A DNA stretch of 64,000 nucleotides, taken from NCBI GenBank assembly GCA_021166835.1, contig JAJPEN010000090.1:1-64000 (forward strand), given 5' to 3'. The first letter of the stretch is position 1. Each line of letters opens with the position of its first letter. The notes beneath the pieces were generated by a model. It saw only the letters and a program-made list of their open reading frames with translations, was not told the DNA's origin and searched no databases. Made by a program: the position numbers and the translations under genes. The DNA comes from Burkholderiaceae bacterium. Lineage in GTDB: Bacteria > Pseudomonadota > Gammaproteobacteria > Burkholderiales > Burkholderiaceae. Below, piece after piece: positions 8,439-18,272 of this stretch.

Positions 8439-11414
8439 TCAGATGGGAAGCGCTGCGCCCCAGACCGATTCGACGCTCGTCGTTCCGCGACCGAAGACCA
8501 AATCGGCGGTCGCGAGGTCGGCGATCAGCGCCGCGCTGTTCGAGACGGCGAGGATGCGCTCTCGCTCGATCGGCCGGCACAGCCCATAGCCCTGCGCATA
8601 GTCGATGCGCAACTGGATCAGCGAGCGCACGATCTCGGCGTTCTCGGCCCACTCCGCAACGCAGCCCATGCCGAGTTCGTGTGCAAGCTCCACTACGGCG
8701 CGCGTGATCGCGAAGTTGGCGGGGTTCGAGTTCACGTCACGGATGAAGTTGCCGTCGATCTTCACCAGATCGGCCGGCAGTTCCTTGAGGTAGCTGAACG
8801 ACGTGTATCCGGCGCCGAAGTCGTCGAGCGCGACCATCGCGCCGAAGGACTTCACCGTGTCGACGAAACGCCGGGTCGTGTTCAGGTCGTAGAGCGCGAC
8901 GCTCTCGGTGATCTCGAAGCAGATCTTTCGCGTGGAATGCGAATGGTCGCGGATCAGCGCGATCGTGTCCTGCAGGAACTTCTCGTCGTTCAGCGACGCA
9001 CCGCTCAGGTTGATCGTGCAGAAATCGATGTCGTTGCGGTGTACCGGCTGCGAGTCCAGCCATTCGAGCGTGCTGCGCAGTACCCAGCGGTCGATCTGCG
9101 TCATCAACCCGTTTCGTTCGGCGGCAGGGATGAACCGCGACGGCGGCATCACCGCCCCCGACGCGTCGCGCATGCGGATCAGTACCTCGTAGCAGAGGCT
9201 CGAGCGCGGATTGCGCAGCGACACGATCGGCTGCAGCTGGGTGAAGAAGTTCTCGACCGGCAAGCGCTCCTTCATGCCCGCGACGAGCTTGATCTCCTCG
9301 AGATAGTCCATCAGCTCGCCGCTGCTCGAATCGAAGGAGATGACCGAGCCGCCACCCAGTCGCTTCGCCTCCGCGCAGGCGCGATCGCTCGCCGTGAGCG
9401 CGTCCGGCGCGCGCATTCCCTCGAGCACGCGGATGAGCCCGATGCTGGCGGTAACGCTGAAAGCCTTGTCCTGATAGTGATACGCGCGATCGCTCAGCGC
9501 GACCCGCAGCCTCTCGCACAGCGCGCGCGCCGCCTCGAGCGGAAGCGAGTCGATGACGACGACGAACTCGTCGCCGCCCACCCGCGCGGGAACATGGGGA
9601 GGCCCGATGATCTCGCGCATCCGGGCCGACATCTGGCGCAGGATCTGGTCTCCAGCGGCATGGCCGAACAGATCGTTCACCAGCTTGAATCGATCCAGGT
9701 CCACGTACGCCAGGCAGATGACGCGTGCTCCCGCGGCGCGCGTCGCCTTCTGCAATTCGACCTCGAACCCACGCCGATTCAGCAACCCGGTGAGCGAATC
9801 GTGGTGCACGAGGAACTTCAGCTGATCCTCCGCCTCCTTGCGCGCGGAGATGTCCTCGATCCAGCCCTCGTAACGGTCCGACTTGCGCACCGCGCGCACG
9901 TGGAACCAGCGCTTCTTGTCGCCGATCCTGCGCACCGCGATTTCCGCATCCATCATCCGCGTGCCGTCCGCCTGCTCGGAAATCCGCTGCAGCGCATCGC
10001 GGCTGAGAAGCGTCGCCCAGTTCGTACCCACCTTCGAACCGCGACGTCCATCGACGACGAACATCGACCCGAAGGTCGGGTTGTGCTCCAGAAGCGTGCC
10101 GTCGATCTTCATCGAGAAGATCCCGACGGGGGTGGAGTTGTAGTTCTGGCGAAAGCGCTGAAGGGCGGTGATCGCGCTGTTCTGGGCGGCGATGCGAGCT
10201 TGCCTTTCGGTATTCATTTTTTGAGCAAGGGTTACCCCGAGCATCAAGGCCGAGCCGATCGCCGTGCTTTGACTGTTCGCGATATCGAGAATCGACTTGC
10301 TAAATCCGACCGAAAAGGCGATTTGGGCGATCGACCCAAGAAGGGTAACTGCCCATGAACCAATGTACCAGAGAAGTTCCCGCGACGGAGACTTGATCGC
10401 CAGAGTAATAAGCACATAGAAGACAGCGACGATGGTCAAGGCGCTGAGCAACCACAGGCTCTTCAGCGAACCGGTCGGGTCCAGTACTAACACCGGTACG
10501 CACATGGCAAGCGTCAATGCCTGAAGAACAAATATTAGGTGGTGCAGGTTGTGAGATCGAAGTTCCTTTCCGAAGAGCGATTGAAATAATGCGAGCGAAA
10601 TGAGACTGTGCGCGATGTAACTCAGCCGCAGGAACATCTGGAGCGACTCGCCACCCATTGGAATTGAAAGCCAGTAAGGATCCCAATCTCCGTTGTACGC
10701 TGCAATACGCAGTGTTGTAAGCAACCAAGCTGAGTAAAGAAAGAAAATCCGGTCGCGATTGAATATCGCCACAACAAGACTGAAGAAGGCGACCATCAAG
10801 AGCGCGCCAATAAGAAGGCCTCCAGTTCTCTCGAACTTGAAATTCTGCGCAAGAAGCTCGTCCCGCGAACCGAGTGATAACTGAATCCGATTTATCGATT
10901 GCGGGATGATGCGACCGACTATCTGTTCGATGCCGCCCGCATTCTCTGGGAGCGTGATCGCTATCCCACTTCGCGTGGGCTCCCATTCAAGCTCTACGGC
11001 GACTTGATCGCTTCCATTAGGTGAGATCGACCAAAAGTGCGCCTGATCGGCGCGAATCGACTCGAGGGCAAGCACTTGGTTGCCGTACGTCGCCTGGCCG
11101 CTAAGGTCGATGCGGATCCAAACGTTTCGAAACGGCAGACTTCCACCCTTCTCAAGCGGAATCGAGTTTCCCTCTGCGAACTTGCGAATGGCTTCGTCGA
11201 GAGTCCATTCGGTTCCCGAGGCGGGTAGAAGCGCCCCGATGTGATCCGGGAGTTTTGTGCTTCGCTGCGTCTGCGTGACGACGTAAGCAACGGCGATCGT
11301 CGAGATGACGATTACGAGCAATGCAACGATGATGTTGAAGCGGGAGAGGGCCCGCTCGGCTCGACGGTAAAGCGGCGCCCGAGAGGACATCGTGCTGTTG
11401 CTCGTTGAGGCCAT
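8439..11414 (-). CDS. 7TMR-DISM sensor diguanylate cyclase / phosphodiesterase (GGDEF-EAL)
   Basis: This is a membrane-bound c-di-GMP enzyme of 991 residues. One N-terminal transmembrane helix (about 25-47) is followed by a periplasmic beta-rich domain (about 50-200) and seven membrane helices (about 205-395) of 7TMR-DISM type. Next come a PAS-like domain (about 415-530), a GGDEF domain with intact GGDEF at residues 613-617, and an EAL domain with an intact EVLIR start (E743) and DFGAGYTSFSYL. Both catalytic motifs look competent, so the protein may switch between making and breaking c-di-GMP. Codons for the sensor half are clearly less GC-rich than those for the catalytic half, with the change near position 10,200. 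Confidence 0.9.
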   Translation of the reverse strand: MASTSNSTMSSRAPLYRRAERALSRFNIIVALLVIVISTIAVAYVVTQTQRSTKLPDHIGALLPASGTEWTLDEAIRKFAEGNSIPLEKGGSLPFRNVWIRIDLSGQATYGNQVLALESIRADQAHFWSISPNGSDQVAVELEWEPTRSGIAITLPENAGGIEQIVGRIIPQSINRIQLSLGSRDELLAQNFKFERTGGLLIGALLMVAFFSLVVAIFNRDRIFFLYSAWLLTTLRIAAYNGDWDPYWLSIPMGGESLQMFLRLSYIAHSLISLALFQSLFGKELRSHNLHHLIFVLQALTLAMCVPVLVLDPTGSLKSLWLLSALTIVAVFYVLITLAIKSPSRELLWYIGSWAVTLLGSIAQIAFSVGFSKSILDIANSQSTAIGSALMLGVTLAQKMNTERQARIAAQNSAITALQRFRQNYNSTPVGIFSMKIDGTLLEHNPTFGSMFVVDGRRGSKVGTNWATLLSRDALQRISEQADGTRMMDAEIAVRRIGDKKRWFHVRAVRKSDRYEGWIEDISARKEAEDQLKFLVHHDSLTGLLNRRGFEVELQKATRAAGARVICLAYVDLDRFKLVNDLFGHAAGDQILRQMSARMREIIGPPHVPARVGGDEFVVVIDSLPLEAARALCERLRVALSDRAYHYQDKAFSVTASIGLIRVLEGMRAPDALTASDRACAEAKRLGGGSVISFDSSSGELMDYLEEIKLVAGMKERLPVENFFTQLQPIVSLRNPRSSLCYEVLIRMRDASGAVMPPSRFIPAAERNGLMTQIDRWVLRSTLEWLDSQPVHRNDIDFCTINLSGASLNDEKFLQDTIALIRDHSHSTRKICFEITESVALYDLNTTRRFVDTVKSFGAMVALDDFGAGYTSFSYLKELPADLVKIDGNFIRDVNSNPANFAITRAVVELAHELGMGCVAEWAENAEIVRSLIQLRIDYAQGYGLCRPIERERILAVSNSAALIADLATADLVFGRGTTSVESVWGAALPI

Positions 11415-11570
11415 TGACTATAGAGGCCTCAGAAGGGGACAGCGAGGCTCGCCTAGAAAGTACTCACTGTACTGGAACCGGGGTTCGTCAGCGGATGGGC
11501 GGCAAGCCGGAACGGGCAAGCGGTGTCGCAGAATTGCGACGACCGCTTCCGCTTCCGCTGGCTCGCGCTC
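11415..11570. other. Intergenic region with short inverted repeats
   Basis: This is the upstream region of the GGDEF-EAL gene and the downstream region of the FeeM-like gene. TGAGGCC (11406-11412) and GGCCTCA (11425-11431) form an inverted repeat that straddles the GGDEF-EAL start codon. AGTAC (11459-11463) and GTACT (11469-11473) form a second one. I see no gene here. Either repeat could be an operator or a translational control hairpin, but this is weak. Confidence 0.4.
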
Positions 11571-12386
11571 TCACACCGCCATGATCTGGGTTGCGTCCAG
11601 CGTTCCATCAGCCTGCCGGCGCCCTCTCCGGGCCCGCCGGGGCGTCGCCCATGCGCTACTGACGGACGAGAATATTTCGATATCAGGATGAGTTTTTCGA
11701 ACCATGAAGTCGTAGAGTGGATGGCCTCCCAAGCGCCACTCATGCTCGGCGTCCAATACGCTGAAATGCATCGGTCGGACGTCCACCTCTCCGAAGTCTT
11801 CTGGGCGGCGTAATTTTTCTCCGTTTTCGAGAATATCTCGAAAGCCCAGTCTAATTAAATCGCGGTCGACTGGGTCACGCGCCACGGCGAGTATCCAAGA
11901 GATCTGCGTCGCGAAGCAGTAGCGATACAAAGCCTTGAACATGGCCAGCTTTACGAAGGTACCGTTTGCCCCGCTGGCAACAGCCAAGCGCGTAACATAG
12001 GCAACTCCTACAGACCGGAGAAAGTCTGGCAGTGCAAGAACTCTTTCTAGGTATGTCGGAGCGTCGAAATTTGTGTGAATCCTAAGCGTGCCAACTGCAT
12101 CGCCTGTCACTTTCGATTCGCACAGAAGGACTAGCGAACTGGGAGATTTGTCGTCGCCCTCGACGGAGCGGAGGGAGTCTGCGAATGCGGGAGTATGTCG
12201 ACCGTATGCGTCGACTCGGACCTTTATCGCCTTTTGTAGTTGATTCTCCGTTCGAACAACCCGAACACGAATCGGTAGTTCTTCACCTGGTTGAATGTAG
12301 GATCCTTCTATCGTGGTATCAGCCGTCTCTCCGAAAGCGGCTTGCGCGTCCAAGATTCGGGCGCGCTCTTCCCTCGATTCGAACAT
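11571..12386 (-). CDS. FeeM-like N-acyl amino acid synthase / autoinducer-synthase-like acyltransferase
   Basis: The 271-residue product resembles the GNAT-fold FeeM / acyl-homoserine-lactone-synthase-like group. The core runs from RVRVVRTENQLQKAIKVRVD through DAVGTLRIHTNF and VAYVTRLAVASG to ILAVARDPVDRDLIRLGF. This matches the pattern of a variable acceptor loop, a GTLR strand and an R-L-A-V strand followed by an acyl-donor helix. Family members join a fatty acyl chain, usually from acyl-ACP, to an amino acid. The C-terminus is basic and low in complexity. The ATG has GGAG six bases upstream. GC content is around 50 percent, well below the window average, which suggests transfer. It lies between two membrane signalling genes. 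The substrate is unknown. Confidence 0.6.
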   Translation of the reverse strand: MFESREERARILDAQAAFGETADTTIEGSYIQPGEELPIRVRVVRTENQLQKAIKVRVDAYGRHTPAFADSLRSVEGDDKSPSSLVLLCESKVTGDAVGTLRIHTNFDAPTYLERVLALPDFLRSVGVAYVTRLAVASGANGTFVKLAMFKALYRYCFATQISWILAVARDPVDRDLIRLGFRDILENGEKLRRPEDFGEVDVRPMHFSVLDAEHEWRLGGHPLYDFMVRKTHPDIEIFSSVSSAWATPRRARRGRRQADGTLDATQIMAV

Positions 12387-12575
12387 ATCTCTCCCACGTC
12401 CTCAGGATGGGCGCAGTCGCCATCCGCGCCTCTCGCGTTTTTCCGACAGGTACTACCTTCGGCCTAGGTAGGTTAGCCACGATTCCTCCCCTTCACAAGG
12501 TTTCTTTGGCAGCATGCTTTAGGGGTTTCGCCGACCTGTCTCTTTGAGACGACTATCTGCGTGCAGGGATGGGGG

Positions 12576-14537
12576 ATGCAGAAGCTAAGAACCGAAGCCA
12601 TGAATGTGTTCCGACCGCCCCAGCGTTTTGGGGACACCTCGGTCGAGGTCGACTTCCTGACCGTCTATCGCCGCTCGGGTCTGCGGCTCGCAAAGATTGC
12701 TTTCACAGCTGCTGGCGCAATGACACTCGCCTTCTGGCTGTTGCTCATTTGGTTTCCGACCGAGGCCCAGGCTTCTGCGGTTCGTCAGGATGTGCGCCTC
12801 GCGCTAACTCTTGTCTTGTTGGTTGCTGCAGCCAACCTTCATTTTTGGCCCAAACGAGCGATCCGGTCATATGAAGTTAGCGTTGGCATACCTATGGCTG
12901 TAGGTTGCCTGGTCCTCGGTTCCTTGGGGTTCGTACCGCTCGATTCTGGCGACCTGGCTGTTAACCGCTTTGTCGTGGGGGCAACGCTGGCGTGCTGGCT
13001 CTGCTACGGGTTCACGAGGCTTCCAGTCGCCCTTGTCGCTGCGGCATGCGTTCCCGCTTCGGTGCTTACGCTGGCTGGCGTAAAGCTTCAAGGGGATGAC
13101 CACGCGTTAGCGCTGAGCGTCTATCTGATTGTGGCGAACCTCATCGGCTGGATCCTCTCCGTCGAAATCGAGCGTCGGGAGCGCGCGCTCTTCTGGAGCG
13201 CGCGTCAACTCGCGGAGGCACGGGTCCGATCGGAGGCCATGGCGCATCGGGCGTCCGAGGCGGACGTCGCGAAGACGCGGGTGCTGGCTGCCGTCAGCCA
13301 CGACCTCCGGCAGCCGCTCGCCAGTCTCACGCTGTATGCGCAGCACCTGCGCGAACACGAGCGCGAGTTCAACGACAGCGGCGTTCGGCAGGCCCTCGAC
13401 GGTCTGGAGGCTTGTATCGGGGCGATCAGCAGCGATCTCGACCGGCTTTCGGAGCTCGGTTTGCGAGGAAGCGGCGCGCCGTTTCCCGTCGAATCCATCG
13501 ATCTGCGCAATGTTCTCGAGCGGATCGATCGCGTCTACTCGGGGCTGGCGGCGCGCGCCGCAATCCGCCTCGTCGTTCGGGTGCCGGCGGAAGGCGAGTG
13601 CCGCGTCCTCAGCAACGAGAGCCGATTGTGGGACATCTTCGCCAATCTCGTCGGGAACGCGCTGAAATTCGCTGCCCCTGGGCGCCCGGCGTGGGTGCTC
13701 GTGAGAGTGCGCTCTTTCGGCGGCGGCATCGAGGTCGTGGTGCGCGACAACGGAATCGGCATCGATGCGGCCGATCAACGGCGGGTGTTCGACGAATATT
13801 TCCAGGTGTCGAATCCCTCCCGCAGCTCCAAGCAGGGCCACGGTCTCGGCTTGTCGATCGTGTGCGAGACGGTCTCGCGTCTGCCCGGACACTCGATCCG
13901 TCTGTCCTCGTCGCTCGGAAGAGGAACCGTCTTCGCGCTTCATCTGCCCGGGTCGCGACAGCGACGCCTCGGTATCACCGCGCCAACGGCACCGCGCCCT
14001 GAGCGTGCCTTCGTTGCCTACCCGCTTCCCCGCGAATCGATGTCGGCGATGGAGGGAAGGCGAGTCGCGGACGTCAGCGCGGGCTCCTATCTCTCGGGCT
14101 CGTCGGGCTCCGCGCCGCAGACGGTCGAGGGCGCCGCTCATGGCGACGACGCGCTGATCCTCGTCGTCGAGGACGACGAGGCCATGGGCGAGGCGCTGCG
14201 CCGAACCTTCGAGCGGTGGGGCTTCGAGGTCGAGAGCGTGCAGAGCGGGGAAGACGCGATTTCGCTGGTGTCGGCGATGCAGCGCTCTTTCGACGCGATC
14301 GTTTCCGATTTCCGGCTGCCGGGCGCCTGGGACGGATTGCGGCTGATCGAGGAACTGCGGCGACTGGAAGGCATGCGGACGCCGGCGATCCTGCTGTCGG
14401 GCGAATTCCGCGTGGAGGCGCTGCGCTGCGATGCGCCGGGCGACGTGCACGTGATGGCGAAGCCGCCCGACGTCGCTCGATTGCGCGAGCTGTTGCGCGG
14501 CTTTGCCCGCGGTCGCGCTGCCGTCGATCCGGGCTGA
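12576..14537 (+). CDS. Membrane hybrid sensor histidine kinase / response regulator
   Basis: Five or six membrane helices (about residues 35-195) precede a short coiled-coil linker. A HisKA domain with AAVSHDLRQPLASL follows, with the phosphoacceptor His at about 242. The HATPase domain has FANLVGNALKFA, DNGIGI and GHGLGLSI. A C-terminal receiver domain has Asp at about 578 in SDFRLPG. There is no separate output domain, so a partner must receive the phosphoryl group. The ATG at 12576 has AGGG seven bases upstream; a GTG at 12561 and an ATG at 12600 are alternatives. Base composition rises from the membrane part to the kinase part near 13,150. It ends 5 bases from the convergent thiolase gene. 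Confidence 0.88.
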   Translation: MQKLRTEAMNVFRPPQRFGDTSVEVDFLTVYRRSGLRLAKIAFTAAGAMTLAFWLLLIWFPTEAQASAVRQDVRLALTLVLLVAAANLHFWPKRAIRSYEVSVGIPMAVGCLVLGSLGFVPLDSGDLAVNRFVVGATLACWLCYGFTRLPVALVAAACVPASVLTLAGVKLQGDDHALALSVYLIVANLIGWILSVEIERRERALFWSARQLAEARVRSEAMAHRASEADVAKTRVLAAVSHDLRQPLASLTLYAQHLREHEREFNDSGVRQALDGLEACIGAISSDLDRLSELGLRGSGAPFPVESIDLRNVLERIDRVYSGLAARAAIRLVVRVPAEGECRVLSNESRLWDIFANLVGNALKFAAPGRPAWVLVRVRSFGGGIEVVVRDNGIGIDAADQRRVFDEYFQVSNPSRSSKQGHGLGLSIVCETVSRLPGHSIRLSSSLGRGTVFALHLPGSRQRRLGITAPTAPRPERAFVAYPLPRESMSAMEGRRVADVSAGSYLSGSSGSAPQTVEGAAHGDDALILVVEDDEAMGEALRRTFERWGFEVESVQSGEDAISLVSAMQRSFDAIVSDFRLPGAWDGLRLIEELRRLEGMRTPAILLSGEFRVEALRCDAPGDVHVMAKPPDVARLRELLRGFARGRAAVDPG

Positions 14538-14542
14538 GTTCG

Positions 14543-15748
14543 CTACACGCGTTCGACGACCATCGCGATGCCCATCCCGCCGCCGACGCACAGCGTGACG
14601 ATGCCGCGCTTCAGCTTGCGGCGCTCCAGTTCGTCGACGAGCGTACCCAGCAGCATCGCGCCCGTTGCGCCGAGCGGGTGACCCATCGCGATCGCCCCGC
14701 CGTTGACGTTGACCTTCTCCTCGGGCACGTCCATCTCGCGCATGAAGCGCATCACCACCGCCGCGAAGGCTTCGTTCACCTCGAAGAGGTCGATGTCCTC
14801 GATCGAGAGACCGGCCTTCGCCAGTGCCTTGCGGGTGGCGGGCATCGGGCCGGTGAGCATGATGGTCGGATCGGTACCGGTGAGCGCCGCCGAGACGATG
14901 CGGGCGCGCGGCGTGAGGCCGAGCCGACTGCCGGCCTCTTCGCTGCCGATCAGGGTGAGGGCTGCGCCGTCGACGATGCCCGACGAGTTGCCGGCATGAT
15001 GCACGTGCTCGATGCGGGCGATCTGCGGGTACTTGCGTAGCGCGACCTCGTCGTAGCCCATCGCGCCGATCTTCTCGAACGACGGCTTCAGCTGTGCGAG
15101 GGCTTCGAGCGAGGTATCGGGCCGGATGGTTTCGTCGCGCTCGAGGATCGCCAGGCCGATCTCGTCGGCGACAGGGACGATCGAACGGTCGAAGCGGTTC
15201 TCGCGCTGCGCTTCGGCCGCCTTGCGATGCGACTGCACGCCGAACTCGTCGAGCATCTCGCGCGAGAAGCCGTCCAGCGTCGCGATGAGGTCGGCGCCGA
15301 TCCCCTGCGGCACGAATTGCGTCGCGAGGTTCGTTTCCGGGTCGAGCGCCCAGGCGCCGCCGTCCGATCCCATCGGTACGCGCGACATCGATTCCACCCC
15401 GCCGGCGACGACGAGGTCTTCCCAGCCCGAGCGCACCTTCTGCGCGGCGAGGTTCACCGCTTCGAGCCCCGAGGCGCAGAAGCGGTTGATCTGCACGCCG
15501 GCAACTTTCAGGTCCCATCCGGCGGCGAGTGCCGCCGTCTTCGGAATGACTGCGCCCTGGTCTCCGACCGGCGTGACACAGCCGACGACGACGTCCTCGA
15601 CCTGCGAGGTGTCGAGGTCGTGCCGCCGCTGCAACTCGTGCATCAGCGTGGTGAGGAGCCGGACCGGCTTGACTTCGTAGAGCGAACCGGACGACTTGCC
15701 GCGTCCGCGCGGCGTGCGAATGGCGTCGTAGACGAAGGCTTCGGGCAT
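14543..15748 (-). CDS. Acetyl-CoA C-acyltransferase (thiolase)
   Basis: This is a type II thiolase of 401 residues that cleaves 3-oxoacyl-CoA or condenses acetyl-CoA. The active-site Cys lies in [11 protein letters not shown] (about residue 90), the catalytic His in GHPLGATGA (about 355) and the second Cys in CVGGGMG (about 385). I chose the ATG at 15748 because it begins the typical [16 protein letters not shown]-terminus and has GGAG eight bases upstream. It is divergent from the acyl-CoA dehydrogenase at 15813, with only 64 bases between the starts. The pair presumably serves the same beta-oxidation route. An exact FadA or PaaJ assignment is not possible from sequence alone. Confidence 0.92.
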   Translation of the reverse strand: MPEAFVYDAIRTPRGRGKSSGSLYEVKPVRLLTTLMHELQRRHDLDTSQVEDVVVGCVTPVGDQGAVIPKTAALAAGWDLKVAGVQINRFCASGLEAVNLAAQKVRSGWEDLVVAGGVESMSRVPMGSDGGAWALDPETNLATQFVPQGIGADLIATLDGFSREMLDEFGVQSHRKAAEAQRENRFDRSIVPVADEIGLAILERDETIRPDTSLEALAQLKPSFEKIGAMGYDEVALRKYPQIARIEHVHHAGNSSGIVDGAALTLIGSEEAGSRLGLTPRARIVSAALTGTDPTIMLTGPMPATRKALAKAGLSIEDIDLFEVNEAFAAVVMRFMREMDVPEEKVNVNGGAIAMGHPLGATGAMLLGTLVDELERRKLKRGIVTLCVGGGMGIAMVVERV

Positions 15749-15812
15749 GGCTCGCTCCAATGGATCTGCCTCCATTATGCTTGCGGGTTCCCGCAGACGC
15801 GACGGAGCCGAA

Positions 15813-16964
15813 ATGATCGAGCGCACGCTGTTTACCGACGAGCACCGGATGTTCCGCGACGCCGTTCGGCGCTTCGTGGACAACGAGGTCGTCCCGCATC
15901 ACGAGCAGTGGGAAGACCAGGGATACGTGGATCGCGAGGTGTGGCGCAAGGCGGGCGAACAGGGCCTGCTGTGCGCGACGATGCCCGAGGAATACGGCGG
16001 CGCCGGCGCCGAGAAGCTGTATTCGATCGTCGTGATGGAGGAGATCGCGCGGGCGAACGCCACCGGCCTGGGCTTCGGCCTGCATTCCGAGATCGTCGCC
16101 CCGTACATCCTGCATTACGGCTCCGAGGAGCAGAAGCGACGCTTCCTGCCGAAGATGGCCAGCGGCGAGTCGATCGGCGCGATCGCGATGAGCGAGCCGG
16201 CCGCCGGCTCCGACCTGCAGGGCGTGCGCACGACGGCGATCCGCAAGGGCGACGTCTACGTGCTCAACGGCTCGAAGACCTTCATCACGAACGGATGGCA
16301 CGCCGACGTCGTGATCGTCGTCGCCAAGACGCGCCCCGACGCCGGCGCGAAGGGCACGAGCCTGCTGCTCGTCGAGCGCGGCATGAAGGGCTTCGAGAAG
16401 GGCAAGCGCCTGAAGAAGGTCGGGATGAAGGCGCAGGACACCTCCGAACTCTTCTTCGACGACGTCCAGGTGCCGGCGGCGAACCTGCTGGGCGCCGAGA
16501 ACCAGGGCTTCGTCTACCTGATGCAGGAGTTGCCGTGGGAGCGGCTGCAGATCGCGATCGGCGCAGTCGAGAACGCGCAGGCGGCGATCGACTGGACCGT
16601 CGCCTACGTGCAGGAGCGCAAGGTGTTCGGCACCACCGTCTCTGCCTTCCAGAACACGCGGTTCAGGCTCGCCGAGCTGCAGACCGAAGTGCAGGTCGCG
16701 CGCGTCTTCGTCGACCGCTGCATCGAGCTGCTGATGCAGGAGAAGCTGGATACGGCAACCGCGTCGATGGCGAAGTACTGGTGCTCGGACCTGCAGTGCA
16801 AGGTGCTCGACGAGTGCGTGCAGCTGCACGGCGGCTACGGCTACATGTGGGAGTACCCGGTCGCGCGCGCCTGGGCCGACGCGCGCGTGCAGCGCATCTA
16901 CGGCGGCACCAACGAGATCATGAAGGAGGTGATCACGCGCTCGATGGGGCTGGGCGGGCGCTGA
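15813..16964 (+). CDS. Acyl-CoA dehydrogenase
   Basis: This FAD enzyme of 383 residues introduces the alpha-beta double bond into acyl-CoA. It has the flavin-binding [17 protein letters not shown] segment (about 125-142), FITNG, and the C-terminal [13 protein letters not shown] and [12 protein letters not shown] motifs. The acyl-chain type cannot be told, but it resembles the long-chain and Liu/Atu-associated groups. The ATG at 15813 has GGAG upstream; a longer reading would start inside the divergent thiolase promoter. A strong terminator follows. Confidence 0.92.
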   Translation: MIERTLFTDEHRMFRDAVRRFVDNEVVPHHEQWEDQGYVDREVWRKAGEQGLLCATMPEEYGGAGAEKLYSIVVMEEIARANATGLGFGLHSEIVAPYILHYGSEEQKRRFLPKMASGESIGAIAMSEPAAGSDLQGVRTTAIRKGDVYVLNGSKTFITNGWHADVVIVVAKTRPDAGAKGTSLLLVERGMKGFEKGKRLKKVGMKAQDTSELFFDDVQVPAANLLGAENQGFVYLMQELPWERLQIAIGAVENAQAAIDWTVAYVQERKVFGTTVSAFQNTRFRLAELQTEVQVARVFVDRCIELLMQEKLDTATASMAKYWCSDLQCKVLDECVQLHGGYGYMWEYPVARAWADARVQRIYGGTNEIMKEVITRSMGLGGR

Positions 16965-16976
16965 AGGTGGGTGGTT

Positions 16977-17004
16977 GCCAGGCGCCGCTCGGGCGCCTGG
17001 CTTT
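16977..17004 (+). terminator. Rho-independent terminator after the acyl-CoA dehydrogenase
   Basis: GCCAGGCGCC (16977-16986) pairs perfectly with GGCGCCTGGC (16992-17001) around a GCTCG loop and is followed by TTT. It lies 12 bases after the stop codon and also faces the end of the opposing transporter operon. Confidence 0.85.
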
Positions 17005-17067
17005 CAAATGGCCGAAGCCTCTCCTTTCAATCAGCTGGACGGCCGCCGCCGACCTTCGCCGCGTCGA

Positions 17068-18225
17068 TCAGTCCGAGTAGTAGTCCGAGATCACCTTCCA
17101 GCGGCCGTTCTGGATCTGCGACAGGCGAGCCGCGTTGCTCCCCAGGCGCTTCTTCGGCCCGAAGCTCTGCGGTGCGCTGCCGAAGATGTCGCCCGGGATC
17201 GACATCGTGTCCATCGCCTTCACGAACGAGTCGGTGCTGAGGTTCGGGCCGGCCTTGTCCGCCGCGCGGATGAAGCTGTCGAGCGCGAGGTAGCCGTACA
17301 CCGAGAACACGCTCGGGTCGTCGCCGAACTTCGTCTTGTACTTGTTCGCCCAGAAGCGCAGCGGCTGCGAGGCGTCGTCGAGATACGGCACCTGCACCGT
17401 CATCGTCGCGTACAGGCCGTCCATCGCCTTGCCGCCGAGCTTGTGGATCAGCTCGGTGTATGCGGCGCTCGAGCCGAGGAAGGTCGGATCGAAGCCGGTC
17501 TTGCGCGACTCGCCGATGACGCCGATCGTCTCGCGGATCACCGTGCCGAGCACGACGAAGTCGCACGAGGCGGCCTTCATGCGCGCCACCTGCGACGAGA
17601 AGTCGGTGGCTCCGCGCTTGTAGGTGGTCTTCTCGGCGAAGTCCATGCCGATCGTCTTCAGGCCGGCCTCGGCGCCGCGCAGCACTTCCAGGCCGAATTC
17701 GTCGTCCTGGTAGACGGTGCAGACCTTCTTCGCGCCTTTCTCCTTCACCAGCACGGGCGTGGCGTGGCGCACCTGATCGTAGTAGGTGGCGGCGAACGCG
17801 TACTTCAGCCGATGGAAAGGCTCGTACATCTCGCGCGCCGCCGTGATCGGGAAGAAGTTGACGACGTTCTTCTCGAACTGGATCGGCATCGCCGCCATGT
17901 TCGGCGCCGTGCCCAGGTGCGCGACCATCGCGAAGATCCTGTCCTGGTTGACGAGCTTCTGCGCGCCGAGCACCGCCTTGCGCGGATCGTAGCCGTCGTC
18001 CTCGATGACCAGGCGGATCCTGCGACCGTGCACGCCGCCCTGCTCGTTGAGTTCCTCCGCGCGCAGCAGCAAGCCCGCGCGCAGCTGCTTGCCGAAGCCG
18101 GCGAGCGGCCCGGAGAGGTCCTGCAGCGAGCCGACGACGATCTCGTCCTTTGTGACTCCCTGCGTCTGGGCGAGGGCCAGCGGAGCGCTCGCCGCCAGAG
18201 CCAGTGCAACAACCGTTCGCTTCAT
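17068..18225 (-). CDS. Branched-chain amino acid-type ABC transporter substrate-binding protein (copy 1)
   Basis: This is a periplasmic LivK-type binding protein of 385 residues with a Sec signal peptide ending at LALAQ (about residue 20). The mature part starts with TQGVTKDEIVVGSLQDLSGP, the usual type I periplasmic-binding-protein opening. The ATG at 18225 has GGGAG upstream. It is the last gene of the row livHMGF, acyl-CoA synthetase, binding protein. It is clearly paralogous to the binding protein at 26276, sharing for example YKRGATDFSSQ and VRETIG-type segments. In this setting the ligand is more likely an organic acid than an amino acid. Confidence 0.92.
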   Translation of the reverse strand: MKRTVVALALAASAPLALAQTQGVTKDEIVVGSLQDLSGPLAGFGKQLRAGLLLRAEELNEQGGVHGRRIRLVIEDDGYDPRKAVLGAQKLVNQDRIFAMVAHLGTAPNMAAMPIQFEKNVVNFFPITAAREMYEPFHRLKYAFAATYYDQVRHATPVLVKEKGAKKVCTVYQDDEFGLEVLRGAEAGLKTIGMDFAEKTTYKRGATDFSSQVARMKAASCDFVVLGTVIRETIGVIGESRKTGFDPTFLGSSAAYTELIHKLGGKAMDGLYATMTVQVPYLDDASQPLRFWANKYKTKFGDDPSVFSVYGYLALDSFIRAADKAGPNLSTDSFVKAMDTMSIPGDIFGSAPQSFGPKKRLGSNAARLSQIQNGRWKVISDYYSD

Positions 18226-18272
18226 GTCGTATCTCCCACTTGCCATCGGAATCGGATCGCGGCCTGCGGCCG

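Noticed and set aside
13107..16829. A 1,240-codon minus-strand open frame
   Set aside because: It runs antisense to the histidine kinase and acyl-CoA dehydrogenase and in another frame through the thiolase; no recognisable domain and shadow-type composition.
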